Source of the DNA: Toxonevra muliebris
Taxonomy: Eukaryota; Arthropoda; Insecta; Diptera; Pallopteridae
Assembly: GCA_963691655.1 (NCBI GenBank)
Contig: OY829326.1
Location: 9,970,878-10,034,877, forward strand
Direction of reading: 5' to 3'
DNA length: 64,000 nucleotides
Under the pieces are notes generated by a model. The model saw only the letters and a list, made by a program, of their open reading frames with translations, was not told the DNA's origin and searched no databases. The position numbers and the translations under genes were made by a program. Positions 46,024-60,300 of this stretch are shown here, in pieces (position 1 is the stretch's first letter; every line of letters begins with the position of its first letter).

Positions 46024-49000
46024 AAAAAAAAAAATAAACGAAGCAAAGTAACAGCCGAGGTGTCTCTCAAAAAGTATTTAAGTACTTTTGCACATATTTA
46101 AGAATTTCATAGCAAAAAATTATTAAGATTACGATAATAATGGTGATTTGGCGCCTTTATAGCTTTAAGTTTCACACTTGCGTCCTTTATTGTGCTACCC
46201 CCCAACAGATATCGCTCCATTTAAGTGCTATAAAGTCGCAGTCTCAAAAAGCACCATCTGCTCTTGTTCTACTTGCGTTTATGAAAGCGCGTTAATGCCT
46301 GCATTTAAATACGTAAATATTTTACTAAGTGGCATTGTTGTTGTTGCTGCTGCTAGTATCAAACACCCACCCACCCACTTGTCAGGGTACAAGTACGTAG
46401 GTTTCTGAGATTATTTTACTTTCAACAAAAATTATTCATGAACTGCAAAAGTTGTTTCCAAACAAAATCAATTACACTATGCAACACGTTTATATGTATA
46501 TGCATGTAAATACAAATTTAAGTCACAAAAATTATCGTTTTTAAAAGAACGACAAATATTCTTCGAATAACTCTGTGAATCACGATTCACTCGACTGCAT
46601 ATTCTTCTAAATTTCAAAGTTTGTCAAGAACTAATAATAATCTTATAAGGAAGCTGATATCTTTCTGGCTGGTAAGCTGCTGTCGAGCGATTAGTTAGGG
46701 CTTTGGAGGAGAGTGATGAGTAAACAATCTTAAATAATTTGACTAAATGTTTCAAATTTCTCATTTAAAACCGACTTAAAGTCTATCGAATTATGGTAAA
46801 TTCCAAACTCAGCGCCAAAGTACTGCATTACAATTTGAAATACCTTAATTGCATCAGAACATTTTTTAAATCTTCTAAAGATTGTGGAGAAAGCGCTGTG
46901 GTGGTTTCCTTTTTCATTCTTCTAGATCGAAATAAATTCACAATTGTAGAATCCGCAAGCAGTTTATTTTTACAATCGACTGACTTTTAGCTTAGATGGT
47001 GTTTTACTGTGTGGTAGTCTAGAGTAATCTAACAAGCAGATATTTGATTTTATTTGGAAGAATCCGGCCTGAACTTATCCAACACAGATGTTAACATTGA
47101 GATTGCTGCAATGTTGTTTTACGGATTTTGGATTCAACGTGCCCTATTTGAAACAAAGAAAACCAATAAGTCCAGACAAACTACGAACCTTCTCTTATTC
47201 TCGATACAAATGGTCTTATTGCACGTGCGCATAGCACTATGGCACCCACCTTCTTTTTTTAATACTGGGTATACTTTTTGTAGTGCTTCTAAATTAACTT
47301 CTAAATTATATTTTTCTTTTTATGCTTTTTTGGGCGCGAATACAAATTTTGATGAAAAAAGATAGAGTAAATAAGAGAAGACCTGCAAAAAGAGAGCGTG
47401 TACTCTTTAAAGAGGACGGTTGTGAACCCTAATCTAGAAGAAATATTCATAATCAGTTAAACATTGTCAACATTACATCTACAGTTCACGTTACCTCCAC
47501 CCTGAAGGTCAATAACTTTTCGTCTTGTTGGAAATGAGTTACTCTATACCAATGGTGATAAAGCAAAGCATTCACAAATTTAGTTCCTCACCCGATTGTT
47601 TAAACGAGCGCAACAATTTCTACTGACAGCGTCTCCTCACTTTCTTGCCTAGTATAATTAAAATGTGCACTTTGATTGAACAAGTGCTGTAACTTTAAAG
47701 CATTTAGAAAAGGTCGCAAATCAAGAAAAAAAATAATAATTTCAAGATATATTTAATTGCGAGTATTTGTCAAAAGCACCACACACACACCCACACAAAT
47801 AAACTCATGCGCACACATATAATAACCGCAGCTTGTGTCTATTCCTAAGAATATCCTCATATTTGTGTATGTGCTTTGTATCTATGTTTGTATGTATTTG
47901 TATATTTACGATTCGCTCAAGTGTAAATTTATTTGAACATTCACACATCAACAACTTTTGGCCAAATGTACTGAAAATGCCAACTTAACGCTCATTAACC
48001 ACAAACCACATTAGAGCGAACAGTAGCTGCCTTGGCTTACTCATACTCCCGTTTACCTTCGAAATGCACCCCATTAAATATACCATATATATGTGCAGCC
48101 TCACATTCATACATATTCATCAACATTTTTGCCACAAGTGTCGCTTATAAAATATATTACCATCAAAAACAACATCGACAACATATGAAGATGCAAGGCA
48201 GTAAATTAAAATTGGCACCTGCTACTCGCTGCTGTTGATGCTGTCGCCAATTGTTGGCAAATTTATTTTAGTATATCCATATACGTATATACATATTTAT
48301 GATTTATTCAATGTGATTGCTTTACATGCTACATACACACATTGCAAATAAGTAAACATTATAAATCATCTGCCACATTTTCATTTTCATTAAGCAAAAA
48401 CTTCAAGTATGTTAGCCTTTCTGTATACCTTTAACTTAACTGCTACAACATATTATTTTCAATTCTAATAAAAAGAGCCTAACCTCACTTTTAACCCTAC
48501 AGCAAATAAACCTTTACTTTTATGACCATCACTTTTTGAAAGCCAGCAACATCAAAGCCAATAAAGCGAACTTTGCTACTGCCATACATTTTCAAACGTC
48601 AAAACTGATTGATTCGATAATCAATTCAAGCGTCGTCCAAAGTGAAAGTTTAGCTACACTCCTATCCTAGGTGGCTGGATACTACATGCTAAAAGCATTA
48701 GTGCCATTAGTTAGGTGAATGTGAAGGTAGTTTCAACTTCCTCTCGATTTGCTGTACCAAGAATTTCAAAAAGTTTCACTTCCGAATTAATTCAAAAAGA
48801 ACACAAACATTTTAAAAGCTAACAGCAGCAACTTTTATAAAGCAGAAAAGGGAGAAGAGGAACAGGAAAAGGTTTCGGTTTTTTGTTTTTTTGTTTTATG
48901 GTTTAAAAACTTTGCCAATTATCGCATTTTAGTGATGAGTATCGGCCAGTGTTGCCATTGTGCTTAAAGGCATGTATATGTATGTTTGAGCAGGTTATGC

Positions 49001-52000
49001 TTAAAATTTTTAGTTTATTTTCCTTATTTTTGCTTGTAAATATATATTGGAAAAATTGGCGTAAATGGAGTGAAAAATTAAATAAAGTGTTATAAAACAA
49101 AGAAAAGTAAATCTGAAATTTATGTTTATTTTTTGGTACACTTACAAATTTTTTAAAGCATTTTGAAACTTATTTCTTTTGTTTAAGTAAATACCAAATT
49201 TCTATTTAGGTTTAAAAATGATGCGGATACTGAACCCACCATGATAATTTCCAATCATTTTCCTATTTTTGACAAGAATTTTACAAATTTAATTTTCCCA
49301 TCTTCCAATAAAATAACATAAATTCAGAGCAAAAAGAATGAAGAAAAGCAAGCTATGCAATAATCTGCAAAAATTATTCAACTATTGGAGTCATCTCTCC
49401 AGGCAAAAATGTATACTTTCCATTAATTGCCGGATCATTGTGGTATTTAAGAAAGCATGGCTACTGATTGATTAAAGAGAGAATTTTTAGAAAAGGTTTG
49501 AAAAAACTTTTATGTTTCGCTTGAATATTTTTGTACTCGAACCCACTTTTTTTTGGTTGAACACGATTTTGAACCCGAACACTTATTTTCGCTGGTTTAA
49601 CACTCTGAAATAAATACATAACCCATTAAACCCAATATTTATTTTTAACAAAAAATTACAAATGCATAATTTGTGTGCTGTCTTTGCAAAATTTTCGACA
49701 TCTCGACAGCGTGCACATGTGACATAAACAACTCAAAATCACCTTCGAAATAAGCATAATTAATTAATGCAGCCGGAGGCTTTAACACTTAGCACACTTA
49801 ATTGCAATTCCTTACGTGATGTGACTCACTGACTGGCTGAATGCCAAACTGACTGATTAACTGGCTGACTGGTTGGCTAGCAATGGACTGAGTATAAAGT
49901 GCTGGGGCGGGGGTAACGATGCTGCCGCGTCACTTCAATATTCTCTGTGGGTGTTGGGGCGTTAATGAGAACACATTTGCACTCACATCTATCCTGAGCA
50001 TGGGGATATTTGTGTGTATGTGTGTGTATGTATTTAGATATGCGCGCCTTTTTGCATAATTTTTACGTTAATTAAGCTCATTCATTGCATACGCATTGGC
50101 ATTTAATCAGGGCTTCCTTCCGACGCGTCGTATGCTTACCTACACACTTATACTTACGCCTCCTGCTTCCTTCTTTGGATGTATGTGTATGAGTTTGATA
50201 TTCAATTGTCGGCTGTTGGCTGGTTGAATTAGACCTCACTCCTATTTCATTGTGGATGCTTTTCATTTGCTTTTTAAATCATTTTGGCGTTTGATCTAAA
50301 TGCTGCGGTTGCAATGTTTGCATGAGATTTTAGCGCACATTCACTTTTTTCTACTTAATCAGCAGTAAATTAAATTTAGCGCTTGTTGGCAGCACTCACT
50401 TAAAACGCTTTCAAATGCTAATGAAGGAAGTGTTTTATTTATGTGAGCTTGCAAAATGTTGCTCTCTCAAAAAGTTTTTCAATTAAAATTTTTGAAATTG
50501 CAAAACAAAAACCTTGAGGTAAACTATAATTTGACCAGACAGTTTTAAAACAGTTCTCGGCACTACCAATAGAAAAAGGGTAATGTACGAAATTGTAGAA
50601 CGTATGTTGCTAATGTGAAGAGCTAATTGTGTAAAGAAGCATTCTTCAAACACATGAAATATCTTCAACAATATGCACCACAAAGACCATAAACACACAA
50701 GTATCATTTGATAGTTAGTTCGTAGCATTGCAAAAAATGTACAGCTATAAGTAGTTAAAAAGAAAGATTTGATGAACTGCGACCTCTGAATTCGAATTAC
50801 GCACTGCTCTAATCGAAAGTTTTTGTATTTTTAAATTGATTCAATAATCTTATTAAATGTATTAAATTTCGCCATAGCTATCTCTATTAGCTACTCAAAC
50901 AGCTATACAAACCCTGTATGTGGATGTGACTCCACAAAGCTCTTAAGGCCTGGTTGAGCTTCCATAGAGGCAACCTACCTCATAAACAAACCATAGCTAC
51001 ATGAATCATATTTCATCCTAGATCATGCTCGAATCTTGCGATTTATATAACATTTTATGTGTTTCTTTTTTCGCTTGCTTCTCAACTGCAGCAAACCGTA
51101 CTAAATATAAAAAGTAAATTTAAAAGAAATTATTTAGTATATAAACTCCACTTTGTAATTGTTGTTATAGTACTCAATGCGCTGCTGTGCTTGTTAATGC
51201 CACTCCTCTTTATGGCTCGCTAAGTTTTGTCTACCAACGTACACTAAGAGCACATCGAAAAATACTGAAAATATTGTTTGATATTTTAATCGCAGTAACA
51301 GCAGAAAATTATAAAAAAAAAAAAAAACATAACCCAGTAAACAATTTGTAGTAACCTACGTAGAGAACCAATAGAGCTATAGCTTCTCAGAAATTTCAAA
51401 AACATACAAAAACTATGTAGTGCCATATCATAGAATCTGCAATGAAAAAATTTAAGCTGGAGCACAAAATACATTTTAGATTGTATTACAGGCTTAATCG
51501 TTCAATAGCAATAATATTAATTGCAAAATAAAAACTATAGGCTCCTAGAATCGAAAACTTAAGAAATAATATATGTAGAGCAAAACAAAGCTTGAACTTG
51601 TAGCAAGAATAAATTCCATTTGTCCATTTTAAAGAATTTATATTTCGTATCTCAAGAAATCTATTCTAATATCACTTTTAAGAATCACATAGTCATTGAA
51701 AGAATTATTCTCTAAACTACATTATGAAGGGTTTTCGTTTTGAAGAGCTTATTTTCAACTTATCGAACAATTTCCCGAAATATCTTCAACACACACAGCA
51801 AAAAGAAGTCCCATTCGAAAAATACGATATTAATTGATCTATGGAAAGGGCACTACAATAATAAGCAATTAAGGCCTGCCTTCAATACTAAGGCTCAAAG
51901 AAAGTCTACTTTTTTTTTTCATATCTTAAAAAATCGCTGTATTAGTGAAGGAGTTCCCCTTTGAGGAACTTTCCTTAAATATATTTCTAGACATTTTGCC

Positions 52001-54157
52001 TGATATTCACGAAATTTCCCAAAAAAAAAAAAAAAATTAAATGAAATATCACAATGTTTTTGGGTCGGACTGTTTCTTGTTGAAACCAAAGTCATGAATT
52101 TTTCCCCGCTGAAAGATATTTCCGTTCGACTCGGATTTTGTTGCAAAAATAACAGCTTTTTTCAATGTATTTTTTGAAAAAATTTTCACATTATTTTACG
52201 AAATGTTTTCTATTGGTATTTATAAATGTTATAACATCATTAGTACTTTTCTGACATTTTCAAAATTATCTACTGGGTTGGAAAGAAATAAAAAAATCAA
52301 CAACTGCCACAACATCAAGTGAAAAATGCTGGTACTTCCTCGCTGTTGTTGCTACCGTCTGCTGCTTTTGTGCAGCTCACTGTTTGCTTACTTAGATACT
52401 TACTTATACTATACCCAGTAAGTATGTATTAGTACTAGTTACAAACATACATAACTTCATGTTTTCCGTTTTCCTTCTTGTATTGTTTCTGTATTACAAA
52501 CCGGAAACAGCGCATAATTAAAAATTACTTTTGTTTGCATGTTTATTTGTTTCTTTGCAGCTTTATTTTTTCGATTATTTTTTTAACTTTTTTGTTGTTG
52601 TAGCTGTGGTTTTACCACCACTTCGCCCAAGGATATGCAACGCGTCGATCCTTCCTTTTATTGTTGTTCCCACGAATCCTCTTTCTTGCTATCGTTTTTT
52701 CCTATGCATGCATGCGCTCCTACGTTGTTCGATTTGCTATTGTATATCCGGCTGCATGCAAGCGGAAATTGCCGCCATTTAATTAATTACTTTTGCCGCT
52801 GCTGCCGTCGTTCAACGTTCTCGTATTCATTGTCGTCGTCGTAGTTGCAAGAGTGCAAAACAAAATAATTCATGCCTCAATTAAAATAATTTTACTTTTT
52901 TTCTGTTTTTTTTCTTTTATTTTAAGTAGAAAATATTTTTTTTTTTCTTTTCAACTGAAAAATTTTAAATCTTAAATCTTTTATGTTTTAAGAAGGAGAA
53001 GACCGCAACGATTGCAAAGCACTAAATCAACATGAGTATTTTCTATGAAATTTCATTATTTCACAATGAGTAACGTTTTCTTGTTATTTTTCTTCTTCTG
53101 CTTCTTCTTTAATAAGAAAATGTAAAACTTTACCACATTTCTTAGCAGCGGTTTTGTATCTCTTTAGTAAGCTCCGAAGCAAAAGCAACAACAACAATAA
53201 AGAAAATATAACAACGACAATAACAAACGAAACTCTAGAAAACCATAACCAGCAACAGCACCTACTTTTTTCCAATGCTTGTTGACATGCCACAAGTATT
53301 TAAAAGGAAGGAGATGTTCTCTCCGCTCTTTTCCTTCTGACGGATAAGAGCCACAACTAAGTGAAACAACAGCAACGAAGTTGTTGAAGCAACGCATATA
53401 TGAATTTGCATTTGGAAGCGCGTATAAATTAGGAGAACATTATGGAATCATACACATATACACACACTCACATTCTTACAATGTTAAAGATAAGTAATAT
53501 ACCAAGCCAGAACTTTCATCTAGTTGTATGTTACATATGTATTAATATATGTATAGCATACTTCTATGCGAAGTAACATTAAGTTAAAGTGTCATGTATT
53601 TTGTTATTCTTGTTGTTGTTGAACATACGAGTGCAAATTTGTTGTTATTATATTTTATGTACAAAAATATTTATTTATATCTGCCTACTTTGGCGTTGTT
53701 ATCTTTTCGCTTCTTCAGTTTTCAGTCTTCGTTTATTTATTAAATATATATGCAATAGCAACAAAAACAACACTAAACAGCAATAACAATATGAGAGACA
53801 CACACTTATACTCAACACTCGAAAAGTGTTGAGTAAGAATGAAGTGACAGTGTTGTCAAGTATATTTAAAATAAGTGCTAAAGTGTTTACACACTAATAC
53901 AAAGTGCGTTGAGATCTGAGCTTATTTGAAATTAAAAGAAGTACAACTTTAAAGATTAAAACTTTTCAAATTCAAAATTTAATAATATTAATAATGAAAT
54001 TCTACCAATCCCTGATAATGCGAGTGATGCTGTATAACTTGTCGAAGTTTTCCAAAAAAAATCATGACTCCGGATATACTAAAGTTGTTTACCTGAACTG
54101 AATGAACGATAAATTGCACGTAATCTATTCACTGCAATACTTTTATATATTTAAGGT
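46024..54157. other. Long AT-rich stretch, no gene seen
   Basis: About 8 kb without recognisable genes. It holds short CA and TG tracts (47778-47815, 50015-50030), A/T runs, and CAA/TTG trinucleotide clusters (52590-52610, 53180-53260). Short open frames of 60-103 codons show no domain. It could be intergenic or part of a large intron. Confidence 0.5.
53809..53835. repeat. Perfect 11-bp-arm hairpin
   Basis: TACTCAACACT (53809-53819), loop CGAAA, AGTGTTGAGTA (53825-53835). An isolated perfect inverted repeat of unknown role; no T run follows that would suggest a polymerase III terminator. Confidence 0.85.
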
Positions 54158-54520
54158 GGGAATACCACATAGCAGGCTCAAAAAATCGCTTTTTACATAA
54201 ATCAATTCTATTCGGAAATGTACCTGCGAAATTTCAATTCGAAATTCTGATAATTATGTATTTTATCGCCTCGCGCCACACGAGGTCTCCAACGTGTAAT
54301 GCCCGATGCGGTCGAATTCTAAACGCTTTTTCCTAAAAACCATGTTTTAAAAACGACGTGCCAAGTTGTCAGAAAGCCGCTGAACCAATTTGAATGTTTT
54401 CTTTTTCACCCGTAAAAAATGCAATTAATTCTCTAGTTTCTGAAGGTCTCTTTTTTTAAAACATTTTTTTGCAAAAATATTACATGAAATCGGCTTTTTT
54501 GACTTTTTACGCTATTGCTT
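54158..54520. mobile_element. Unclassified TIR element (copy 2, partial)
   Basis: The start GGGAATACC, then TCAAAAAATCGCTTTTT, GTACCTGCGAAATTTC and GCTTTTTCC followed by AACCATGTTTT, parallels the minus-strand right half of the element at 24039-25075. The right boundary could not be found, so the end given is approximate. Confidence 0.45.
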
Positions 54521-54828
54521 ACAATAAGAATTTTTTCAAGCTAAACTGTCAGGAACTAGGAAATGCAATTATGTAACTAAATTATTAACCCCCTTTTTGT
54601 TCTAGAAACAAACATGAGGCTTTATTAAGCATGCCTTTCGCCTCTGCACCAAATGCAGACTCCTTTTTGAGCGGTTATATCTACCGACTGGATCCAAATT
54701 TTGCAAAATTACTGTTTTTATGATCGTATAAATAAAACACTATTTCTATCAATATCATTCTTCATGCCTCTTTTTATTTTTATCATATATTTAACCGCGC
54801 CCAATGCGACATCTGGTGATTAATTGAT

Positions 54829-55231
54829 ACTAGTCGGTAAGCCCCCAGTAACTAGGGCTATTTTTTTGCTCAAGAAATCTCTTTATGAAAAAACAAATAT
54901 CAAAAGAGAACCAAACTACTCGTTGTTGTTTGTTTTGTTATTTGTGTATGCAGATAATTCGTTAGATAATTCTGAGAAATACCGTTACTCATGTCTCTCT
55001 CTCTCTCATTTGTTATTTACTCCCGCTTAAGCAATGATTTTTACAACGATGAATGCTTTGTTCAATGAGTAAATTTTAACGAACTTCCGACGCTAATATT
55101 TTAAAATTGGCTAAACCGATTTTAAATCTGATAATTTTTGGCTAACATACTCGCCTATAAATAAATGATATTGTAGCACTTCTGGATCTTCTGGAATAAA
55201 ATTTTAGTTACACTAATAAATGTATAGATTG
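54829..55231 (+). repeat. Dispersed repeat, inverted copy of 31349-31729
   Basis: Starts at ACTAGTCGGTAAG, followed by CCCAGTAACTAGGGCTA and the other strings listed for the copy at 31349. A CT microsatellite inside (around 54992-55007, GA-type in the other copy) is also shared, so it predates dispersal. Ends near TAATAAATGTATAGA. Confidence 0.85.
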
Positions 55232-58200
55232 CAAAAAATAAATTTCAAATAAAATAAAATTTATTAAAATCTAAAATTTCTACGTATTTTTTTGGAGTTT
55301 CAATTTTAGAAATTCAGTTAAAAAAATCTAAAGGATACTCTTATCAGGACGAAACTCTGGAAATTATGAAAATCATGTCTCCCTGGCACCTTCCTAATTT
55401 GACGTATCTCTGTTTATTATTTGTTTTTTCTATTTCACTTTTAACGCGCCATCTAGTGGTGAAAAATAAAATTGCTAAATATTTACCACTTTATTACATT
55501 TCAAATAAGTCCAAACTTCTAAAAATGTGATAATGCTTTCTATTGTTAAAGGCGAAAATTTTAAGCTGCTAATAAAAAATTACCTAACTTTGCTAACATA
55601 GGAAAAAATATGAATGCAGAATTGCTGCGTCGCCTTTTCTACTTCAGAATTCTAAGTCAAGCTCCATGTCAAAAACAAGAAGTCAAAGTTTATCGCGTTT
55701 TGTAATTAGCAAACACTCTATACTTTAATCCATATACTATCGATTTTTTTAGGAAGCACTGTGTTGATTTGGAGAGAAATATATAAGTAATAGTTAAATG
55801 GAGAAAGGAAAAAGACCAAAAGCGAGGCAGTCCACGTTTGTTTTGAATTTGATGAGGTCACAAGTACAGCCGTCTATATATACGATTCACTTAGCTTTGT
55901 TGAATTCCCGAGCTACATAGTTGAATCAAATTGCTCATCTCAGCAGCAGATCTACTACGAAGTTCATAAAGGTTCTTCCCATAAATGTGATTTACGAGGT
56001 CTATTATTTGAAAAAAATGATTTAACTCATCATTGACACAAATTAAATTTAATTCAATGCTGAAATAAATATGATACATTTATAAAATAAAGTTTAACCA
56101 TTTTAGAGATGACATAAGCTTTTTTTACGCTACTATACTTTAAGGGGTTTAGTCCCTTTAAAGCTTGAAAAAGGGGAGTTTTTTTATTTTCGTTTAAATG
56201 TTTAACAAAAAAATTAAACTAAAACCTTTCAAAGTAGCGGAGTAAACCATGCTGGGCTGGAATGTGTTGCCGCCGAAATAGTAGGGCTTCATACATGACT
56301 AGGCAAAAACTTTTGAACCTATTGACCTCATTCAACTTTTACTGTAGAGTAAGTATTAAAAACTATTCTATATGAACCACAAATATCAATGATTTTATCA
56401 ATTTTTAATATTTTTATAAGCACGAATATCAACAAATTTTACATCAAAAATCGAAGTTTTGGTTCAAGCAACGGAAAATTTTCCTGATGTTCGGTTTTCA
56501 TTATGTTTTCTGGTTCATATAGAGAATAAAATGTTACGAACTACTATGTTAGTACTACTTTCAGTGCAGCATGGTGTACTCCGCCATTTCGAAACATTTT
56601 GGTGTTATTTTTTTAACCTTGTTCAACAGTTGATTATAATATACTTCCCCGGCTCTAGATGAGCTGACCCCTTAAAATGGGAGCAACTTTATTTTAAACT
56701 GGAAAAGTATTAATTTCAAAGCAGTTTTATTTTTTTTAACTGACATTCAAAGTTTTTTCACATTTATTAATATTTAAAATTTGTATTGGGAAAATGGTTA
56801 ATGGTTAAAAGTAGCCTAGCTCTAGTGAAATTTGTTCCTAAATTACCAATCCTGGAAGACAGGAAATACTCCGGTTCTCTCCACTCCTACACTCACTGTT
56901 ACTCAACTGTGCGACCTGAGTGCGTTCATTAAAATAAAGTCAGCGTAAATGTCCTTAGAATGAACAATAAAAAAAAAAAATGTAAAATAAACAATTAAGA
57001 AGAAACAGCAAGGGAAATTGGTGAAATTCTATTTTAAATAGGCGCTTCAAAGATTTACAGCTATAACAAAAACAAATAACAAGCGGATGCGAGGCAGACA
57101 TGTATTTGATTTGATTTACATTATTGGGGATGTTATTATTATTTTTTTTTTTAATCTTGGTTGGTGTTGTTGCTATTTTTATTATTGCTGCTTGGTGTTA
57201 AGTAAATGTGAAGGTGTATGTGAATTCAATTTACGCGCACAGATAAAAATTCGTAGCTCTGGGGCATATTTTAATTTAAGATGCTTAATGAGCCTTTCTC
57301 TTACTCAGATATCTCACCACCTCACGTATACCCCTCCCCTACGCACACCTACACACACATACATATAGTCACACAGTTAACGTGTAAATTTAATCAGCAG
57401 CCTAAGGGCGGTCTTAGTTGCGCATTGTTGACTTCATTAAAGTCAACAGCATGTAAAGCAATGCTGCCTACTATCCTCCTTCTACAGGCCGCTTTCCTCC
57501 TGCACTGCCAACCTCAACGCGCATCCCCTGACTCTTAATGCAAAGCAGAAGGTGCTGCTTCTATGGAACCACAAGCAGCAGCATCTTTTAATATGCAAAT
57601 TAATATACGACGAGTAAATATGCGCGAGTGAAATGCAGTGATGACTTGAGCTTCTTCTTATGTTTGCTTCTGCCTACGTTTTTTTCAATGAAGACAAGCT
57701 TTGAGAAATACTTTCAGCAAGCATCACGATAGGCTCAAGAATGTGTAAGCGTGTTTATATAATCCTGTGTGTGGGTGGCAAGTAGCGTTGCATTTACGCA
57801 AGTGAATATACATATTTATGCTGCTGTTACTGACGCTGATGTTTATCTGAGTTTCTATGAGGGAAGCGTGAGTATGTTCTCCTGTCATGAGCAGCCATTC
57901 GATTTAATAAATATACAGTTTCACATAACGCACAAATTACATAAAAAATTCAGTAGCTCCAATTGAAAAAAAATTTATCAATACCAGTTTGAAGTTTCGA
58001 AAGACGTTCTTTATCAATTAATGAATACATTATAGTTAACACCAAAAATATTTGACCAATTTTAGAAATTTTGCCACCCCGCACCCCCCCCCCCTCCCCC
58101 TGATTTAGAAACCCCATCTCACTGTCTATTTTATTGTGCTAAAAGGGTTAATAGCAGTAAAAAATCTTCGACTTTGATTGAGCGTGTCAACAGACATATG

Positions 58201-58371
58201 TATCTATATACAAAAAACCTCACCTACAACTGAAAAAAGGAAAAAAAAATGTCTTACCTGCATTTCCACATTTCAAAGCGAATAAGATAATTAAAGCCTG
58301 CTTTTTCATTGCATACTTTTAAGATGAAGTGAAGGAATGAGCAAACGAATGAAAGAAAGAATATTATATAG
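55232..58371. other. AT-rich noncoding stretch
   Basis: No gene recognised. It contains a C-rich tract near 58085-58098, TG/CA tracts near 57340-57370, and a GC-richer stretch at 57400-57540 whose 85-codon open frame has no known domain. Confidence 0.45.
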
Positions 58372-58983
58372 TACAGTGAACTCGCGATAACGCAAACTAA
58401 TGAAAACCAAGGGTATTCAAGTTTTCGATTGCTGTTGCCGCCGTAGGAGAATATATATACAAATAAATGTAATATAAGGTATTAATTGAGAGACTGAGAG
58501 GAAAAGTGGTATAACTTCTACGTTCAGAAAAAAGTGGAATAATTTTACTTAAGAGCAAAAGCAAAACGAAATATGTTCAGAGCAAAAGTGAAACGAAAAA
58601 TGTTCAGAGCGAAAACGGAATAAAAGCTATGCTGTTCTTGCTCTGAAAGGATTGCTATACCATTTTTGCTCTTACTTTTAAGGCGTTTCATTTTCACTCT
58701 AAACCGTATTACTTATGCCATTCTTGCACTGACACACTAAATTATTTCACTTTTGCTCTTATATAAATTTTAGCCCGCTTTTCCTCTCAGCCTGTCATTT
58801 ATAGAAAGTTATAGAGAACATAACTAGGGCATTAACTAAATTTCTCAAATAATAAAAGTTGATGGAAACATAATTTTTGTTCTCGTTTATTATGTTTTTA
58901 AATAGTAAATGCTAGGAATGAGCGTTCACACATTAGTGAATGTTTACGAAATCGGATGTTCTCATTATCACGAGTTTACTGTA
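58372..58983. mobile_element. pogo-like MITE with internal inverted repeats
   Basis: Ends CAGTGAACTCGCGATAACG (from 58374) and, read inward, CAGTAAACTCGTGATAATG (from 58981) form an inverted repeat with four mismatches in 19. Each is flanked by TA (58372-58373, 58982-58983). The interior carries repeated AGAGCAAAAG/GTTCAGAGC motifs in its left half, their inverses (CTTTTGCTCTT) in its right half, and an inner inverted pair GACTGAGAGGAAAAG/CTTTTCCTCTCAGCC (58491, 58785). No coding capacity. Confidence 0.82.
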
Positions 58984-60298
58984 ATAACGAAAGAAAAAAA
59001 CCAGAAAAAAAAAGAATAATGCAATTAAATGAATGAATTAAGCTGCAACGAAACGTGCTAATAGCAACTGCTAAAACAACAACTAAGTACATACAAGCTA
59101 CAACAAAAACTTATGCTTACATTATTTCTTTAAACCGCATTCAACACAACGACAACTAAAGCTTACATCTGTGTATAAGAAATCCTTAAGAAAATGTATG
59201 AAAACAAGAAATATTTTCTGTTGTTTGGAACAATAAGACATTTAAAAAGGGAAGCATTTGCTTGAAGAACATATGTACATACATATATACATATGTAAAT
59301 CATATATAAAAACAAGAACGAGAGCAATGATCGCAGTAATTGTTTTGAAGTCGGCAGCGTAAAAAAAAAAATAAAACTATTTAACACAGGGTTGCGAACT
59401 AGTCATCAAACTTTAAGCAAGGTGTAAATCTCTTTTGTTCGTTTGTTCCATCCTCGGCAGCTTTTATGGACAAAGATTTCGACAAACCGATTTTGTACTT
59501 CTATTACTTTGTTATTCGTTTTACATGAGTGGAACAACGGTGCAAATCTTGCAAATGGCAAACGTCAAAAATCGTTGTAAAATCCTTGATTCAGCCGATT
59601 GCAACTCGTTCACTTTCGCCTCCTCTCCTTCGCCAACAGAAAATCGGTGAGAAAAATTGGCCAAAAATCTGTGTGTGTAAGAGCAGACTAATACTGGATT
59701 TACACACTAGTTTGTTGTTCATTGCAGCACGTTCGTGGTGTAATGGCGATGTAAACGAAAATCATAACAATGTACCAACAAAAAAAAACCATCAACGAAC
59801 AAAAATCGAAGTTAGTTTGATTTTTTCCTCGTTGTCAGTGTGGCCAGGTTAGTTTTAAAAAGGCGCATTTTCTCCAAGAATTTATCTCCCAAAAGCGCTC
59901 AATTTACACTTTGATATTTAGCTTAGAATTAAAATTGCAAATAACCATTTTTTTTATAAAATCAAAAAAATAACTTTAATAAAAAATTACACTCGCCAAT
60001 GCATATTATCAAAATAAAAAATGTATATTCGACTTACTATAAAACATGAAATCAACTTAAATTTGTTGCTTTAGTGAAAAAAAAATTTTTCATAGAGCAT
60101 AGTAAACAAATTTTCATATGATATATGAAAATTTAGCAAACTCGAATATAATATAGAGATTTTTTGATGCCGATTCTATTACGAATTTTCGATTTAGACA
60201 AATTCATCACAGAAAAAACTTGTTTCATAAATGCATCGGAGTGCAACAAAATGAAAACAGGTTTGGAAATATTTGGAAACATGTGATCTTCCTACTTG
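58984..60298. other. Noncoding stretch, no gene seen
   Basis: The segment 59430-59850 is less AT-rich and has overlapping open frames of 71 and 107 codons with no recognised motif; not supported as genes. Confidence 0.45.
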
Positions 60299-60300
60299 TA

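Noticed and set aside
59435..59852. Overlapping frames of 71 and 107 codons in a less AT-rich stretch
   Set aside because: No domain, no consistent splice sites and no promoter signals; frames overlap in two phases without either being favoured.
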